This document shows positions 11,766-24,800 of a stretch of DNA of 64,000 nucleotides, piece by piece. Position numbers and translations under genes: made by a program. The DNA is from Onthophagus taurus (Eukaryota; Arthropoda; Insecta; Coleoptera; Scarabaeidae), in NCBI RefSeq assembly GCF_036711975.1, contig NC_091971.1:12159501-12223500 (forward strand), in the 5' to 3' direction. Under the pieces are notes generated by a model, which saw only the letters and a program-made list of their open reading frames with translations, was not told the DNA's origin and did not search any database. Positions within the stretch are counted from its first letter, which is position 1; each line of letters opens with the position of its first letter.

Positions 11766-12845
11766 GATTTGATGTATGAATACGAATTATCAACTTTAGA
11801 AGATTCTAGACATTTCTTAGACGGACAGTATTCGTGTTATTATGCAATCATTCACGAAGAAATCAGAAACATTGATGATATATTTCAGAAGAATACAGAA
11901 TTATAATATAGTATATATCATAGATATGATGCATCGTTATTAAAAGAATTAAAAATGAATCGATTTTTTTGTTCAAATATGTTTATTAACAACAAACACA
12001 TCGTTACACATCATCCCTGTTTTTGTACTAAAAATAACAATTGACCTTTTATACAGACACGACATGAGCCCTATTTTAAATTTAAATTTTATTTATTTCT
12101 GGTTTTGACATACAGAGACACTTTGGGGATAAAAGTACCTAAGTAGATTATTAAAAGTTCTAAAAATGTGTCGCAATCTAATTACTACGGTTTCTTTCTC
12201 TTTTTACACATTCATTTTAAAAAATCTATCGTATATAAACTATGACACGTTTACAGTATTAAATTGTATAATAATAATTAAATTCATTAATTTCTTGTAA
12301 TTCATGTAGTAATAATGTTTCAGTCGATTTTTTTTGCTATATCGTCATATTAGCACATATATTTTTTATTACACATCTATTATAATAAGATATTTTAGAC
12401 ATATATTTTTTTAACTGAAATTAAATTTGGCTCTACTTTATTAATTTATTAATAATTAGTCGAATTGATATGTTAGCAAACACCTTTTTTTTGCTGGTCT
12501 ACGGGTTTAATTAATTTTTTTTTTAATTTTATTTAAATTTATTAGTATTTTAAATATTTACGTTAATACTTTTATAATAATACAATATAAAAAAACACAA
12601 TTCATTAAATTTTTCGTTAATAAATTGTACTTTTTTTAACAAAATAATTAAAGCGACAGTCCTAAAATTATTATTTCGCGTATCACAATTGGTTTAATGT
12701 AGCTTAATTTAAATACTTCTCTTCTAAATACATTTTTTTTCCACATTTTAAAAAAGGGACGCAAAAATTCATTTCTAACTTTTTTTTTACATTTTTTTTT
12801 ATTTTTTTATTAAGTGTAACTAAATAAAATTAATCCAATTAATTA
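11766..12845. other. AT-rich region, probable 3' UTR of the FAS1 gene
   Basis: Very AT-rich sequence lies just downstream of the FAS1 stop codon on the minus strand, with several minus-strand AATAAA-type signals. A 60-codon frame on plus (11724-11906) has no recognisable homology. No gene is supported. Confidence 0.45.
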
Positions 12846-15800
12846 TTAAGTCGTGATATTCGGAAATGTTGATGACAATTCGGAGATATCTTCAGATGTT
12901 GTTTCCGTTTCAAAATCGTTTGTTGTAGCATCGGCGTATAAAACATCCGGTAACATTCCACCGTCTTCGGTTAACTCATCGGGAATTTTTTCAACTTCTT
13001 CAGTCGGTGGAATCGTTGTAGTTTCGGTAAATTCAGATTCTTGTCCTTTGGGAGTTGTAATTGGTAAAGAGGGAATAGGGAGAGTTTCGCCATCAACAAA
13101 AAGAACTTTATCGATGTAAAACATTGTGCCAAGATTATAAACGAATACTTCGCTTTCAATGATTGTTGCGTTATTTATTTTAACAACACCTAAAAAAATT
13201 CGATTATACAAAATAAGAAAAAAAAAGTTTTATTCTAACCATCATCTCTTGAAATCTCCATACTTCTATCGCCTAAGCTTTTCAATAAAATTCCATCTTT
13301 TAAATCTTTATCATAAAGTCTTCCCTTAACGAAATGATTCAATAAAATTTGTAGCCCCGATCCCGTCGATAAATAATTATCCGGCATTTTATCTAATCCC
13401 AATTCCTCAAACGCCGAATCCATCGGTACGAAGAAAGTGTAACCAGTGCCCGAAACGTGTGGTGCTAAATCTGCTAAATTTAAAAACCTCGTGATGTGTG
13501 TGAATCGTTTATCTCGTTCTAAAGCCAAAAAGGCATGCGATAAAAACTGGGCGCCAAACCATGGGAAAGCCAACAATGGAGGTGTTTCTTTGTCTCGGTG
13601 CTGTTGGTGTAATCTCGAAACTACAGCTTCGCTTACAAATAAAACTTCGGCTATAAACATGATGTTGCCTTTTGAAATTGGGGTATCACCTTTTATAACG
13701 GACGCCCCGTTTACCAAAAGCGAAGCTAAAAATTATTTGTCTTAAAAAATTTTGTATTCATATTCATTATTTTCATTGAAAAGGGAACAAAGAAATTTTT
13801 AATCACGAAAAACATACAAACTCGTGTATACATTTGGTTGAATGAGCTTGAATTTCAATTTCACTGCTTTGTTATTGATTTTAACTTTGATTGGTGTTAA
13901 AAAAAAAATACCTACGATTCTTCTTAAACGTAACCTCTCTTCCACCTAAAGTTTTAACGGTTTCGCCATTTTTAATCCCATCCTGTTTCAGTTTACCCTT
14001 AACAAAATGGTTAACTATGATGCTTTCAGTGAACTCGGGTACACTGAAAGGATAAAAACCCCAATCTATTGGATGCCAACGTTGAAAAGCGTGGTCCGTT
14101 GGAATAAAAACCGTATATTCAGCATCTAAAAAAATCCTGAAAATATACTAGTTTAAATTAAAAAAGTTCTTACCATCATCGATTAACCGTGAAACATTTG
14201 ATCTTGATAGAAAATGTTGAAATACCCTCACACCACTTTTTAATAACGATAAAACCTGCATAACGTTATCAATGAACGAACCGTTTTGCGTGGTATGAGT
14301 CGTTTGTTGAACATTTTGGTGTTCTTTTAACCCAACCGTTGAACAGTTTTTTCCAATTTTCAGTGTAGCATCAGGAAAGAGATAACGATCGAGGATGATG
14401 AGGTGCCCGTTTGGAACCGAGACACCTCGTTCCAGTACATTCGCATCGTTTGCTACAAAACTTCCTTTTGCACCTTCCTTAGAAACCGTTTCCTTTACCC
14501 TAACAGTTTTTCCGCTCGCCGTTGTTGCCGTTATTGCTGTTCCATTTGTTTTATTTAAATCCAACTTTTCTCCTATTACGATATGATCGAGCAACAGGTT
14601 CTTTACTAAATCCGGCTGCGATAGTAAACATTCTTTTTTTAGCTCGACCGAATTTCGAACGGCGAATATCGTGAAAGGTTGATCTGGAAAATAAAAACTA
14701 AAATTAGATTAAATTTAAAACACGGTTATAACGAAATCGTTAAAGTTATGCGCTTTTAACGCATAGATTGAGTTATGTTTATTAACGTAGACGATGGTGT
14801 GCCGAGATTTAATTAATTGTTCTTGCGCAATGATGTATAAGCTTTAATTGTAAAGCTACGAACCGTATAACAAGTCAAGGCAAGGCAATTGATGTTTAAT
14901 TAGTTAATTAAACTTCCACTTGAGTTTTATACGAATCCTACAAAAACAATAATTATAACTTAAATAAAATAGTTTTAATCTTGGTTGTTTTACAGAGTAA
15001 ATATAACAATTCTTTTACTTTAAGAAGGCGCCATCTATATTCTACTAGGATCCCTATAATATATATTAAGATTTCATGAAAGCAATAAAATTAAAACCTA
15101 GTTTTTTTAGTTTGGACGACCATAATATAAACGAATTGTATTTCATGTCATCTGCACATATTGAGCCACCGTTACTTTATTTCCATCTAAACCCATAAAG
15201 ATAAAGCAATTAGAGTTTTTTTACTTAAATATATCCATCGTAGTGAATAACTTTTTAACATCGAATCACAAGAACTCATAAATACGATTAGATGCTTAAA
15301 AATGGATGTTCCAACCAATGAAAAGTAATAAAAAATAAACATAAACACGTAAGATCCAATAAATTAACGTTTATTTTTATAGCTAACTGTAATGAATATA
15401 TTCTACTATTAAACACATTTAAGTTGCTAAGACAAAACTTAACTAAGAAAGTATTGGGAAAACTCAATAATAGCATCAATATAATAGTACGCGATCTTAA
15501 AAGTGGATGTTATTTGGCTCGTAACTCTACAGTCGTTACAAAACAGATCATCTCAAAGTAATGAAAATTAAGGCTAGGACATTGAATCGTAGTGGAATTA
15601 CTGCAACAAAACTTAAGGTTGCTATAACCTTTATTGGTGCTCGTAGACAAGTTATCAATAGGAATTGATTTGATGTTAAAAAGGAAGTTTTTAGGATTTC
15701 GATGTATATATGCTAAGCCAATTTTTTGTAAATGAAGGTAAATATTGTTGTTTAACATGGTTCTCTAGTGGCCGCACCCATAATGCCCATTTTGGCAAGC

Positions 15801-18800
15801 GTCTACCTCATTTGGCTAAGTGTCGAAAGCTGAAATTTGATGTGTTTTGCAGAAATTAAAGTTTAGTAGTACTAGTGATATATATGGTGTTTTTGTTCTT
15901 TTCAAAAATCAAACGATGTTTTCCGATTCTGTGCACAGTTTTTTGCCAGCAGTATCTATTCTTCTATTACTAATAAATAGTCATCTATTGGTAGTATCCA
16001 GGTTTTTACCAGCAATATCTAGTTTTCTACCAGTAGTAAGTAGTCTTTGGCAAGTAGTACCTATATATAGCAATATCTGGTGTTCTACAAGTAGTATATT
16101 CATCTATACTGAGGTAGCTGATATTATCAAATGTCTAAAAAAATTGAAGACATCTATGGATGCTCAACATATATAATTAAACAGGTGACTGCTGAAATAG
16201 CTCCAATTTTGACAATCATATTGCATAGAAGAGGGAATTTTTCCAGACAAACTTAAGATGGTTAGGACCTCTCCGGTATTTAAGAAGGGAAACGACAGTA
16301 AATATGAAAATTATCGTCCAATTGCCTTGCTAATGATCCAATAATCAGGATCATAAATGAGATAACAACGGCACATGATGAATTTGAAAAAACCAAATTG
16401 ATATGCTGTGATTTCAGTAAAGCTTGCGATACTGTAGATCACAGTCTACTTCTAAACAAATTGCACTTTTATGGAATAAGAGGTACATCCTATAAACTCA
16501 TTTAATCTTACCTCTCCAATAGGTATCAGTGTATGGGAAGGAGAAGTTTCCAATATGAAGAAATGCGTCTGTGGGATCCCTCAAGGTTCTATCACAGTAT
16601 ATATAACAGACAGTACTCTCACTCGGTTTGGCGGGAAGATATGCGCAGCCCTCATTACGCAGGCGAGCGGCCATTACGCTGGTTTAAATCTTGCTAATCG
16701 CCAGTGTGTCTGTGAGGTTTGTTTTTGTGCAGAGCCGTAACGACAAGTGTAAAGATTAAAATAAAATATCAAATATTATAAATAATGACGTTATTACTTA
16801 TATAATATATAACTCAATAACTAATGTTTTTATCAGTTCAGAAATTTAATTGCGAATAACTTTTTTAATTTAATATTTTCGACGTTTTAAATATTTTTAA
16901 TGCGGACCTGTTGTGTTTTATGCCAGAATAATGGCTTCGAGGTCATTGAAAATCAATTCGCCACATCAAACGTGCCGCCACTGAGTGAGAGTACTGTCTG
17001 TTATATATACTGTGGTTCTATCCTTGGCCCCTTACTTTTTATTATACAGCGTGTCCCGTATCTTCCGCATCAGAGCATTATACGGTTGTAGAATACATTA
17101 TTCTGAAGCGATCTTTCTAATAAAATTTTTTCGAAATGTTTATAATAACCGCACGGGAACTGTTTAACGACGACCAATAACTGACGACTTTGATTCATCG
17201 AAAAAGTTTATTTCTCTTTCCATGACGAATCTATTGGTGAGTACACGTGGGAAACGAGTTATCATCGGCGTAGCGGACCGGCCGAGGGTGGCACCGATTA
17301 CCTGAGTCTGATTTGCGATCTGCTGATTGGACGAAAAACAGTTCCTTTACACAGTTCCCGTGCGGTTATTATAAACATTTCGAAAAAATTTTATTAGAAA
17401 GATCGCGTCAGAATAATGTATCCTACAACCGTATAATGCTCTGATGCGGAAGATACGGGACACGCTGTATATATGTAAATGACATGCCGGACTGTGTGAC
17501 TGGAGTTACTTCCTGCTTTTACGCCGACGACACAACGTTTGTAGTGCAAGACAGTACAATGGATGATGACTGATTGGATGAGAGCAAATAGATTGGTACT
17601 AAACCCAATTCATGAAATTGTTCTGCAACTTTTTTGATAATTTCTACAGTATAACCTAAGAGTCTCTAATCGGAATGGTTAGCGATTGAACCTAGATAAA
17701 CCATTCTGACAACGTCCCCAATAGAACCCCTCCCAAGACCAAACAATAGCAGCACATTTTTTCTTTATTTTAGATCATTTGTAATTCATGATTCATTCGC
17801 TCAACCAATTTCTGTCAGTCATTAACAATTTCAAAATTCAGCCAATAATATCTCACTTGATAAGTATCTAATCAGCGATACGTTGCCAAAAAATTAAAAT
17901 GATAATGTGACAGAACAATAAAATATTATGAGATATAAGCAAAAACCCCATCTTTCGTGAGTGTTACAATAGCTATGTTAACTATAATCAGGTTTTTAGT
18001 ACTTTTACTAGGTCTTAAACCAAACTGATTTATAAAAAGCTTACTCAACCTGATCAGTAATTAGGTTGCACATCATCCTTTCAATTTTTTTGGATAATCT
18101 TGCAAAAGCATTAATAGGACTATAATTCTTAAAGTCTCTTTTATTATCATGCTTGTTATCAGACAGAAAATTATCAATTATCAAAAAATCTTTTCACATA
18201 TACATGATCCGCGAAAGTATAGTTTAGACGAGATACAAAATTAGCATAGCCAAAAATCCAGCTATATATAAAGCTGCGCTGTTAGCAAACGCCTCGAGTG
18301 AGATACTGTCTATAGAATGTATACTACTTGCAGAGCACTAGATATTGCTTGTAGAAGACTTCCTACTGCTGGTAAAAGACTAGATATTGCTGAAAAAGAC
18401 GAGATAATGCCGGTAGATGACAATATATTACTTGCAGGAGACTAGATATTGCTGGTAAAGCACTAAACACTGCCGATAGATGACTATATATTACTTGTAG
18501 AAGACTAAATACTGCTGGCAAAAGACTTGATAATGCCTATAGATGAATATATATTACTTGCAAAATACTAGATATTGCCGATAGAGTACTAGATATTGTT
18601 GGAAAAAGACTAAATACTGCCTATAGATGAATACGCCTGATGATCAAGCCTGCAACCGTGATGCAAGCAACTCTGTATGATTGGAAATATCTTGACTGCG
18701 GAACATAAGACACTATGTACAGGAAAAAGATATGAAGCGTTTCAACAACTCTTCATTCAAAATCGAAAGGAATGGTGTTGGTTTATCGACTACTGTTGGA

Positions 18801-21800
18801 CTCTAATACGTGAAACGGATCCTGAAATATACAAACGACCCTGCTCATTTTTGATTTATCAATTGATAATTACCTTAGAAATAACATTTGCTTGCTTAGG
18901 TCCAAAACCGTGTAACTTGTATATCTAATTGAAAATACCTACAAAATTATTTTAGACAAATATGGTGCTGATGGGTGATGAGGATGTTTTACACACGCGC
19001 TTTAGGGGTGTATGTTGGTATGCCACCAGAACCATAAAAGGTTGTACCACCATATTAGGAACAGGGCGAAATATAACAATACACATTTGGCTGTCCAGTA
19101 TTAATTTGGTTCATGAAATGCTAAAAGACCATAAACTAACCATAAGAACAGCAATGTGTCTAAACTAAATTTATAATAATCATAATCCAAGAATTTAAAT
19201 ACTTATTTCCACTAAATTTTGATCTTACTTAATCAAATAATGATAATTATCACATTATCGTGAATGATCTACTACATGTATTGTAATTCTCTCTCTCTCT
19301 GTAATGGAGCTGGAACCCAAATTGATCCTTGGCCTTCTCTAGAAATTTCTAGAGAACAAATATAGTACTATTAGTCATGTAAAAATTTCCAATGCGTTTG
19401 CTGTAAGGTTAAGCGAGGTTTCCCGAAGATTTGTAACAAGGAGAAGCTTCATCCAAACACGAATGAAAATAAAATCAAGTAAGGATACTTCTTTATGACG
19501 TAAACCAACGTTTATCAAATAGGAAGTGGAATAACTTGCATCTCGTCTTTTAAAACTAAATTATTAACAAAATTACTTTATTTTGGATCAGTGATATTTA
19601 ATAAAGATTAAATTTCGCCATTTTACACAAATTTATAGAAAATAATAGAAGAGAATTTATTTTTTACAGAATATTTAGTAGTCGAAGATATGTTGGGGTG
19701 GCTTCTTGTTAAAAAAGGATATCATCGCAGTTTGTGTGATAATTTTTAGAAGAAAAAGAATAAGCAACTGGAAAAAGTTGTTTCTCCTGGGACTTTCTTT
19801 ATATTAATGATGGAATGGACAGTGATTTTGCGAAAAGCCGGATTCGGCATCCCCTTCGGCTACATATCCGACATATCTATCCGGCCATAATGGCTATAAT
19901 TTCTGGTCCATTTCTAAAGTGATACCCTACATTACCACATTATTGCGATATTTGAATTAAAATGAAATTAATAAAAAATCTGATTAGATATGTCAACTTA
20001 TTTAGATCCAAGAAACCAAATGAACTTTTTTGATGCTGATTTAACTAACGAAGCAACTCTAAAAAGAGGATACTTTAATTAATAGTTATTAATTATAATT
20101 ATAATTGGCGATATTTCCACAAGGATCCTTCAAGAAATGAATTTTATAGCGTATTTTGAAAATTATCGATGAAAATTGTAACATCGAAAATTTTATCAAA
20201 ACTTCAAATATTGTTTTCTCAAAAACTAAAAGTTATTTTTCAAAACGGGTTGGTTTATTGGAAAGAGGACACTCTTATTAACACTTTGGGAAAATTTTAA
20301 ACTCATATTCCAAGAAATGGATTTTATACGTATTTTTAAAACTTAATCGGCGAAAATTCGATATTCGAAAAAATTGTCGATCATTTCAAATATTTATTTC
20401 TCAAGAACTAAAAGTGATTTTTCAAAACGACTTGTTGCATTAAAAAGAGGATACTTTAATTAATAATTGGTGATATTTCCACAAGGATCCTTCAAGAAAT
20501 TAATTTTATAGCGAATTTTGAAAATTATCGATGAAAATTGCAACATCGAAAATTTTATCAAAACTTCAAATATTGTTTTCTCAAAAACTAAAAGTTATTT
20601 TTCAAAACGGGTTGGTTCATTGGAAAGAGGACACCCTTATTAACACTTCGGGAAAATTTTAAACTCATATTCCAAGAAATGGATTTTATACGAATTTTTA
20701 AAACTTAATCGGCGAAAATTGCATAATTCGTAAAAATAGTCGATCAATTCAAAAATTTATTTCTCAAAAACTAAAAACGATTTTTCAAAACGGCTTGTTG
20801 CATTAAAAAGAGGATACTTTAATTAATAATTGGTGATATTTCCACAAGGATCCTTCAAGAAATTAATTTTATAGCGAATTTTGAAAATTATCGATGAAAA
20901 TTGCAATATCGAAAATTTTATCAAAACTTCAAATATTGTTTTCTCAAAACCTAAAAGCTATTTTTCAAAATGGGTTGGTTCGTTGGTAAGAGGACACTCT
21001 TATTAACACTTTGGGAAAATTTTAAACTCATATTCCAAGAAATGGATTTTATACGAATTTTTAAAACTTAATCGGCGAAAATTTAAAAATTCGAAAAAAT
21101 TGTCGATCATTTCAAAAATTAAATACTACTATTACTAAGTAATAGGTTATTATTATTTGGTAACTATTACTACTATCACTACTACTTTATATGTTCCGAA
21201 AAAAAGTTTTATATGTACTTTAAAAATGTTGTAAAATATCATAAAAAAGTACTAAAGATCTCACAATTTCTACTATTTATAATTTTGAGGTTTTGAAGTA
21301 TGATTAAGACTTAACTGCAAAACCATTTAACTTATTTAATCAATTACTTTTGATGATAGCCTATTTAACAAAAAAAATTGAGATATTTCATAAACGTGGT
21401 ACACAACCATTAAATTACGTTATCGAATCGAACGATTTCGATCACGTAGAGAAGCCGGGTACGTGCAAGTTCTTAATTGAAAAGCGTTAGGCCAAAACAT
21501 GGTTAGAGACCGAAATTCAGGAACGACAATTTCCGGCGTCCGAAATTGCTCTCTCTCGTTTAGGCAAACGCGATAATTGCTTTAGGTACGCGGCGCACTT
21601 CCCGGTTTTCGTCGGTTCTTCGTAAATATTTGTTGCGCACCGCGAGATTTCGAAAGAGTTTGTAACCACGGTGAGGCTCTTTTCGACGATAAAACAGGGG
21701 TACCCTTAATTTGGATCCTTAATAAAATCGCTTTCTGTTCCCCCTTTTCTTTTTCCTACCTCTGTTGGTAGTAATTAAATTTTCTCAAGGAGGCTCCTTA

Positions 21801-24800
21801 ACACTTCATTTGTAGCGAGTAAATTTATTACTTAATTAAGTTTGAAATGTATAAATAAGTTTATCTATGACTGCTTGGATAAGTCATTATTACCACACTC
21901 ATTTGAGTTACGTAATGAAGTTCATTACCGCACTAGTTTCATTACGTAACGCATTTTTAACCCAATCAGAACAGACTTAATTTATTGAAACGAGTAACAA
22001 TACAAAAGAACAAGTGCTACCTATTTAAAGAAAAACAATCCCTCTGTCCCACATTATAGTATGCATTTCCCTAAAATTTATGGAATAAGGAAAGTTATCG
22101 ATAACGATTATCGATAACGTTGTACCAGGCATTAGATTCAAATTGATTGGTTCCAAATTTATGATAATGGATCAAGATAATATAATTCATAAGCAATACC
22201 ACCATATTTATCTCAATTTCTTATGCCAAAGCCAGGAAATCCCACAATATCAAAATTGACATTAAATTCTGTTATGATTAAAAAACGGAAAGTGATAGAG
22301 AAAAACGCTTTCCATAAAAATTAATGATAAAGAATCAAGATAACATAATCCATCGTCAATGCCACCATAGATATCATCATTTCTTAGGTTCAAGCCAGGA
22401 ATTCTCAAAATATCAAAATTGACAATCATCTGCGTTAAATTCTGTTATAAGTAGAAAATTAAAGGTGATAGAGAATAACGTTTCCCATAAAAATGAAAGA
22501 TAATGAGTCAAGATAACATAACACAGTACAACACATGATTTCGGGACTCAATTCTGATAATTGTTTATGAAAGTAGCCCCAAAAAGAAGAACTTCTGCAT
22601 CATTCGTATGGTCATGGTACATCAAATACTTGCGGAGGTTTGTTGGTAGAGTTCTAAAATTGTGCAGTTTGAAGATGAACGCACCGAAGATGAAGATGAC
22701 ACTGAAATTTGTGGACACACTGAACAAAACATGCCCTTGAATCTTATGTGTAACTCGGATGATGATGCAGACTCAGAACATGAATATGAACAACCTACTA
22801 AGAAAATAAGGTCATCAGAACCACAAGCGTCAACTTCAACGAGGATGGATAGTGACACTAATTGAAAATGTTCTAAATTTTGTTTCATATAACATATACA
22901 TAACATATAAAAATCTTCATACATTTATTTATAACTGCGAAACTGTTCCTTTTTAAGGTTTTGGATTTTTTATGAATTAAAAATATAAAATTTAAATTTT
23001 TTAGGCAAAAAATAGTTTTTTTCTTCATACATTTATTTATAACTGCGAAACTGTTGCTTATGTAGCGAAACGTTGTATGAACAGATTAAAGGAATTGTAA
23101 TTCTTAATTTTTTTAAATTTGTTTCAGCTTATTCGGACTAGTGGTTCTCCAGTTATGACAAACAAAAGAGCCTAAAACGTGACAAATTCCCCTATACGAT
23201 ACTTACTAACTTCAAATTAATTTTTAAATTATTATTTGATGTACCATGACCATACGAATGATGCAGAAGTTCTTCTTTTTGACGCTACTTTCATAAACAA
23301 TTATCAGAATTGAGTCCCGAATCAATCACCTGAAAAATGTTGTACTGTGTAATCTATAGTCAATGCTACCATAGAAATCACCATTTCTTAGGTTCAAGCC
23401 AGGAATTGTCAAAATATCAAAATTGGCAATCATCTGCGTTAAATTCTGTTATAATTAGAAAATTAAAGGTGATAGAGAAAAACGTTTCCCATAAAAATCA
23501 ATGATAATGAATTAAGATAACATAATCCATAGTCAATGCCACCATAGATATCATTATTTCTTAGGCTGACGCCAGGAATTCTCAAAATATCAAAATTGAC
23601 AATCATCTGCGCTAAATTTTGTTATAAGTAGAAAATTAAAGGTGACAGAGAAAAACGTTTCCCATAAAAATTAATGATAATGAATCAAGATAACATAATC
23701 CATAGTCAATGCCACCATAGATATCACCATTTCTTAGGTTGAAGCCAGGAATTCTCAAAATTGACAATCATCTGCGTTAAATTCTGTTATAATTAGAAAA
23801 TTAAAGGTGATGGAGAAAAACGTTTCCCATAAAAATTAATGATAATGAATTAAGATAACATAATCCATAGTCAATGCCACCATAGATATCATCATTTTTT
23901 AGGTTCAAGCCAGGAATTCTCAAAATATCAAAATTGACAATCAGCTGCGTTAAATTCTGTTATAAGTAGAAAATTAAAGGTGATAGAGAAAAACGTTTCC
24001 CATAAAAATTAATGATAATGAGTCAAGATAACATAATCCATAGTCAATGCCACCATAGATATCATCATTTCTTAGATTGAAACCAGGAATTCTCAAAATA
24101 TCAAAACTGACAATCATCTGCGTTAAATTCTGTTATAAGTAGAAAATTAAAGATGATACAGAAAAACGTTTCCCATAAAAATTAATGATAATGAATCAAG
24201 ATAACATAATCCATAGTCAATGCCACCATAGATATCATCATTTCTTAGGTCAAGCCAGGAATTCTCAAAATATCAAAATTGGCAATCATCTACGTTAAAT
24301 TCTGTTATAATTAGAAAATTAAAGGTGATAGAGAAAAACGTTTCCCATAAAGATTAATGATAATGAATCAAGATAACATAATCCATAGCCAATGCCACCA
24401 TAGATATCATCATTTCTTTGATTGAAGCCAGGAATTCTCAAAATATCAAAATTGACAATCATCTGCGTTAAATTCTGTTATAAGTAGAAAATTAAAGGTG
24501 ATAGAGAATAACGTTTCCCATAAAAATGAATGATAATGAGTCAAGATAACATAATCTATAGCCAATGCCACCATAGATATCACCATTTCTTAGGTTCAAG
24601 CCAGGAATTCTAAAAATATCAAAATTGACAATCATCTGCATTAAATTCTGTTATAAGTAGAAAACTAAAGGTGATAGAAAAAAATGTTTCCCATAAAAAT
24701 TAATGATAATGAATCAAGACAACATAATCCATAGTCAATGCCACCATAGATATCATCGTTTCTTAGATTGAAGCTAGGAATTCTCCAAATATTAAAATTG

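Larger units (their letters stand above)
16175..17580 (+). mobile_element. LINE RT fragment split by two MITEs
   Basis: A jockey-like RT runs with decay through KNYRPIALL-type sequence (about 16290-16330), CDFSKACDTVDHSLLL (about 16410) and IPQGS-I (about 16575). After the first MITE it continues with LGPLLFII, and after the second with YVNDMPDC and the catalytic YADD (about 17520). A stop follows near 17570. Removing both insertions with one copy of each target duplication restores the RT frame at both sites. Confidence 0.85.

Noticed and set aside
11724-11906. 60-codon plus-strand frame rich in acidic residues
   Set aside because: No recognisable homology; adjoins a dead LINE fragment and AT-rich DNA.
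12853-13745. Plus-strand frames over 12853-13119 and 13446-13745
   Set aside because: Antisense shadows of the FAS1 exons, which have clear domain homology on minus.
19335-19356. Perfect palindrome as a functional heat-shock element
   Set aside because: Spacing is only partly right and there is no nearby promoter; kept only as a note.
22622-22924. Minus-strand Ser-rich frame
   Set aside because: Shadow of the acidic plus-strand frame in the Harbinger-like element.
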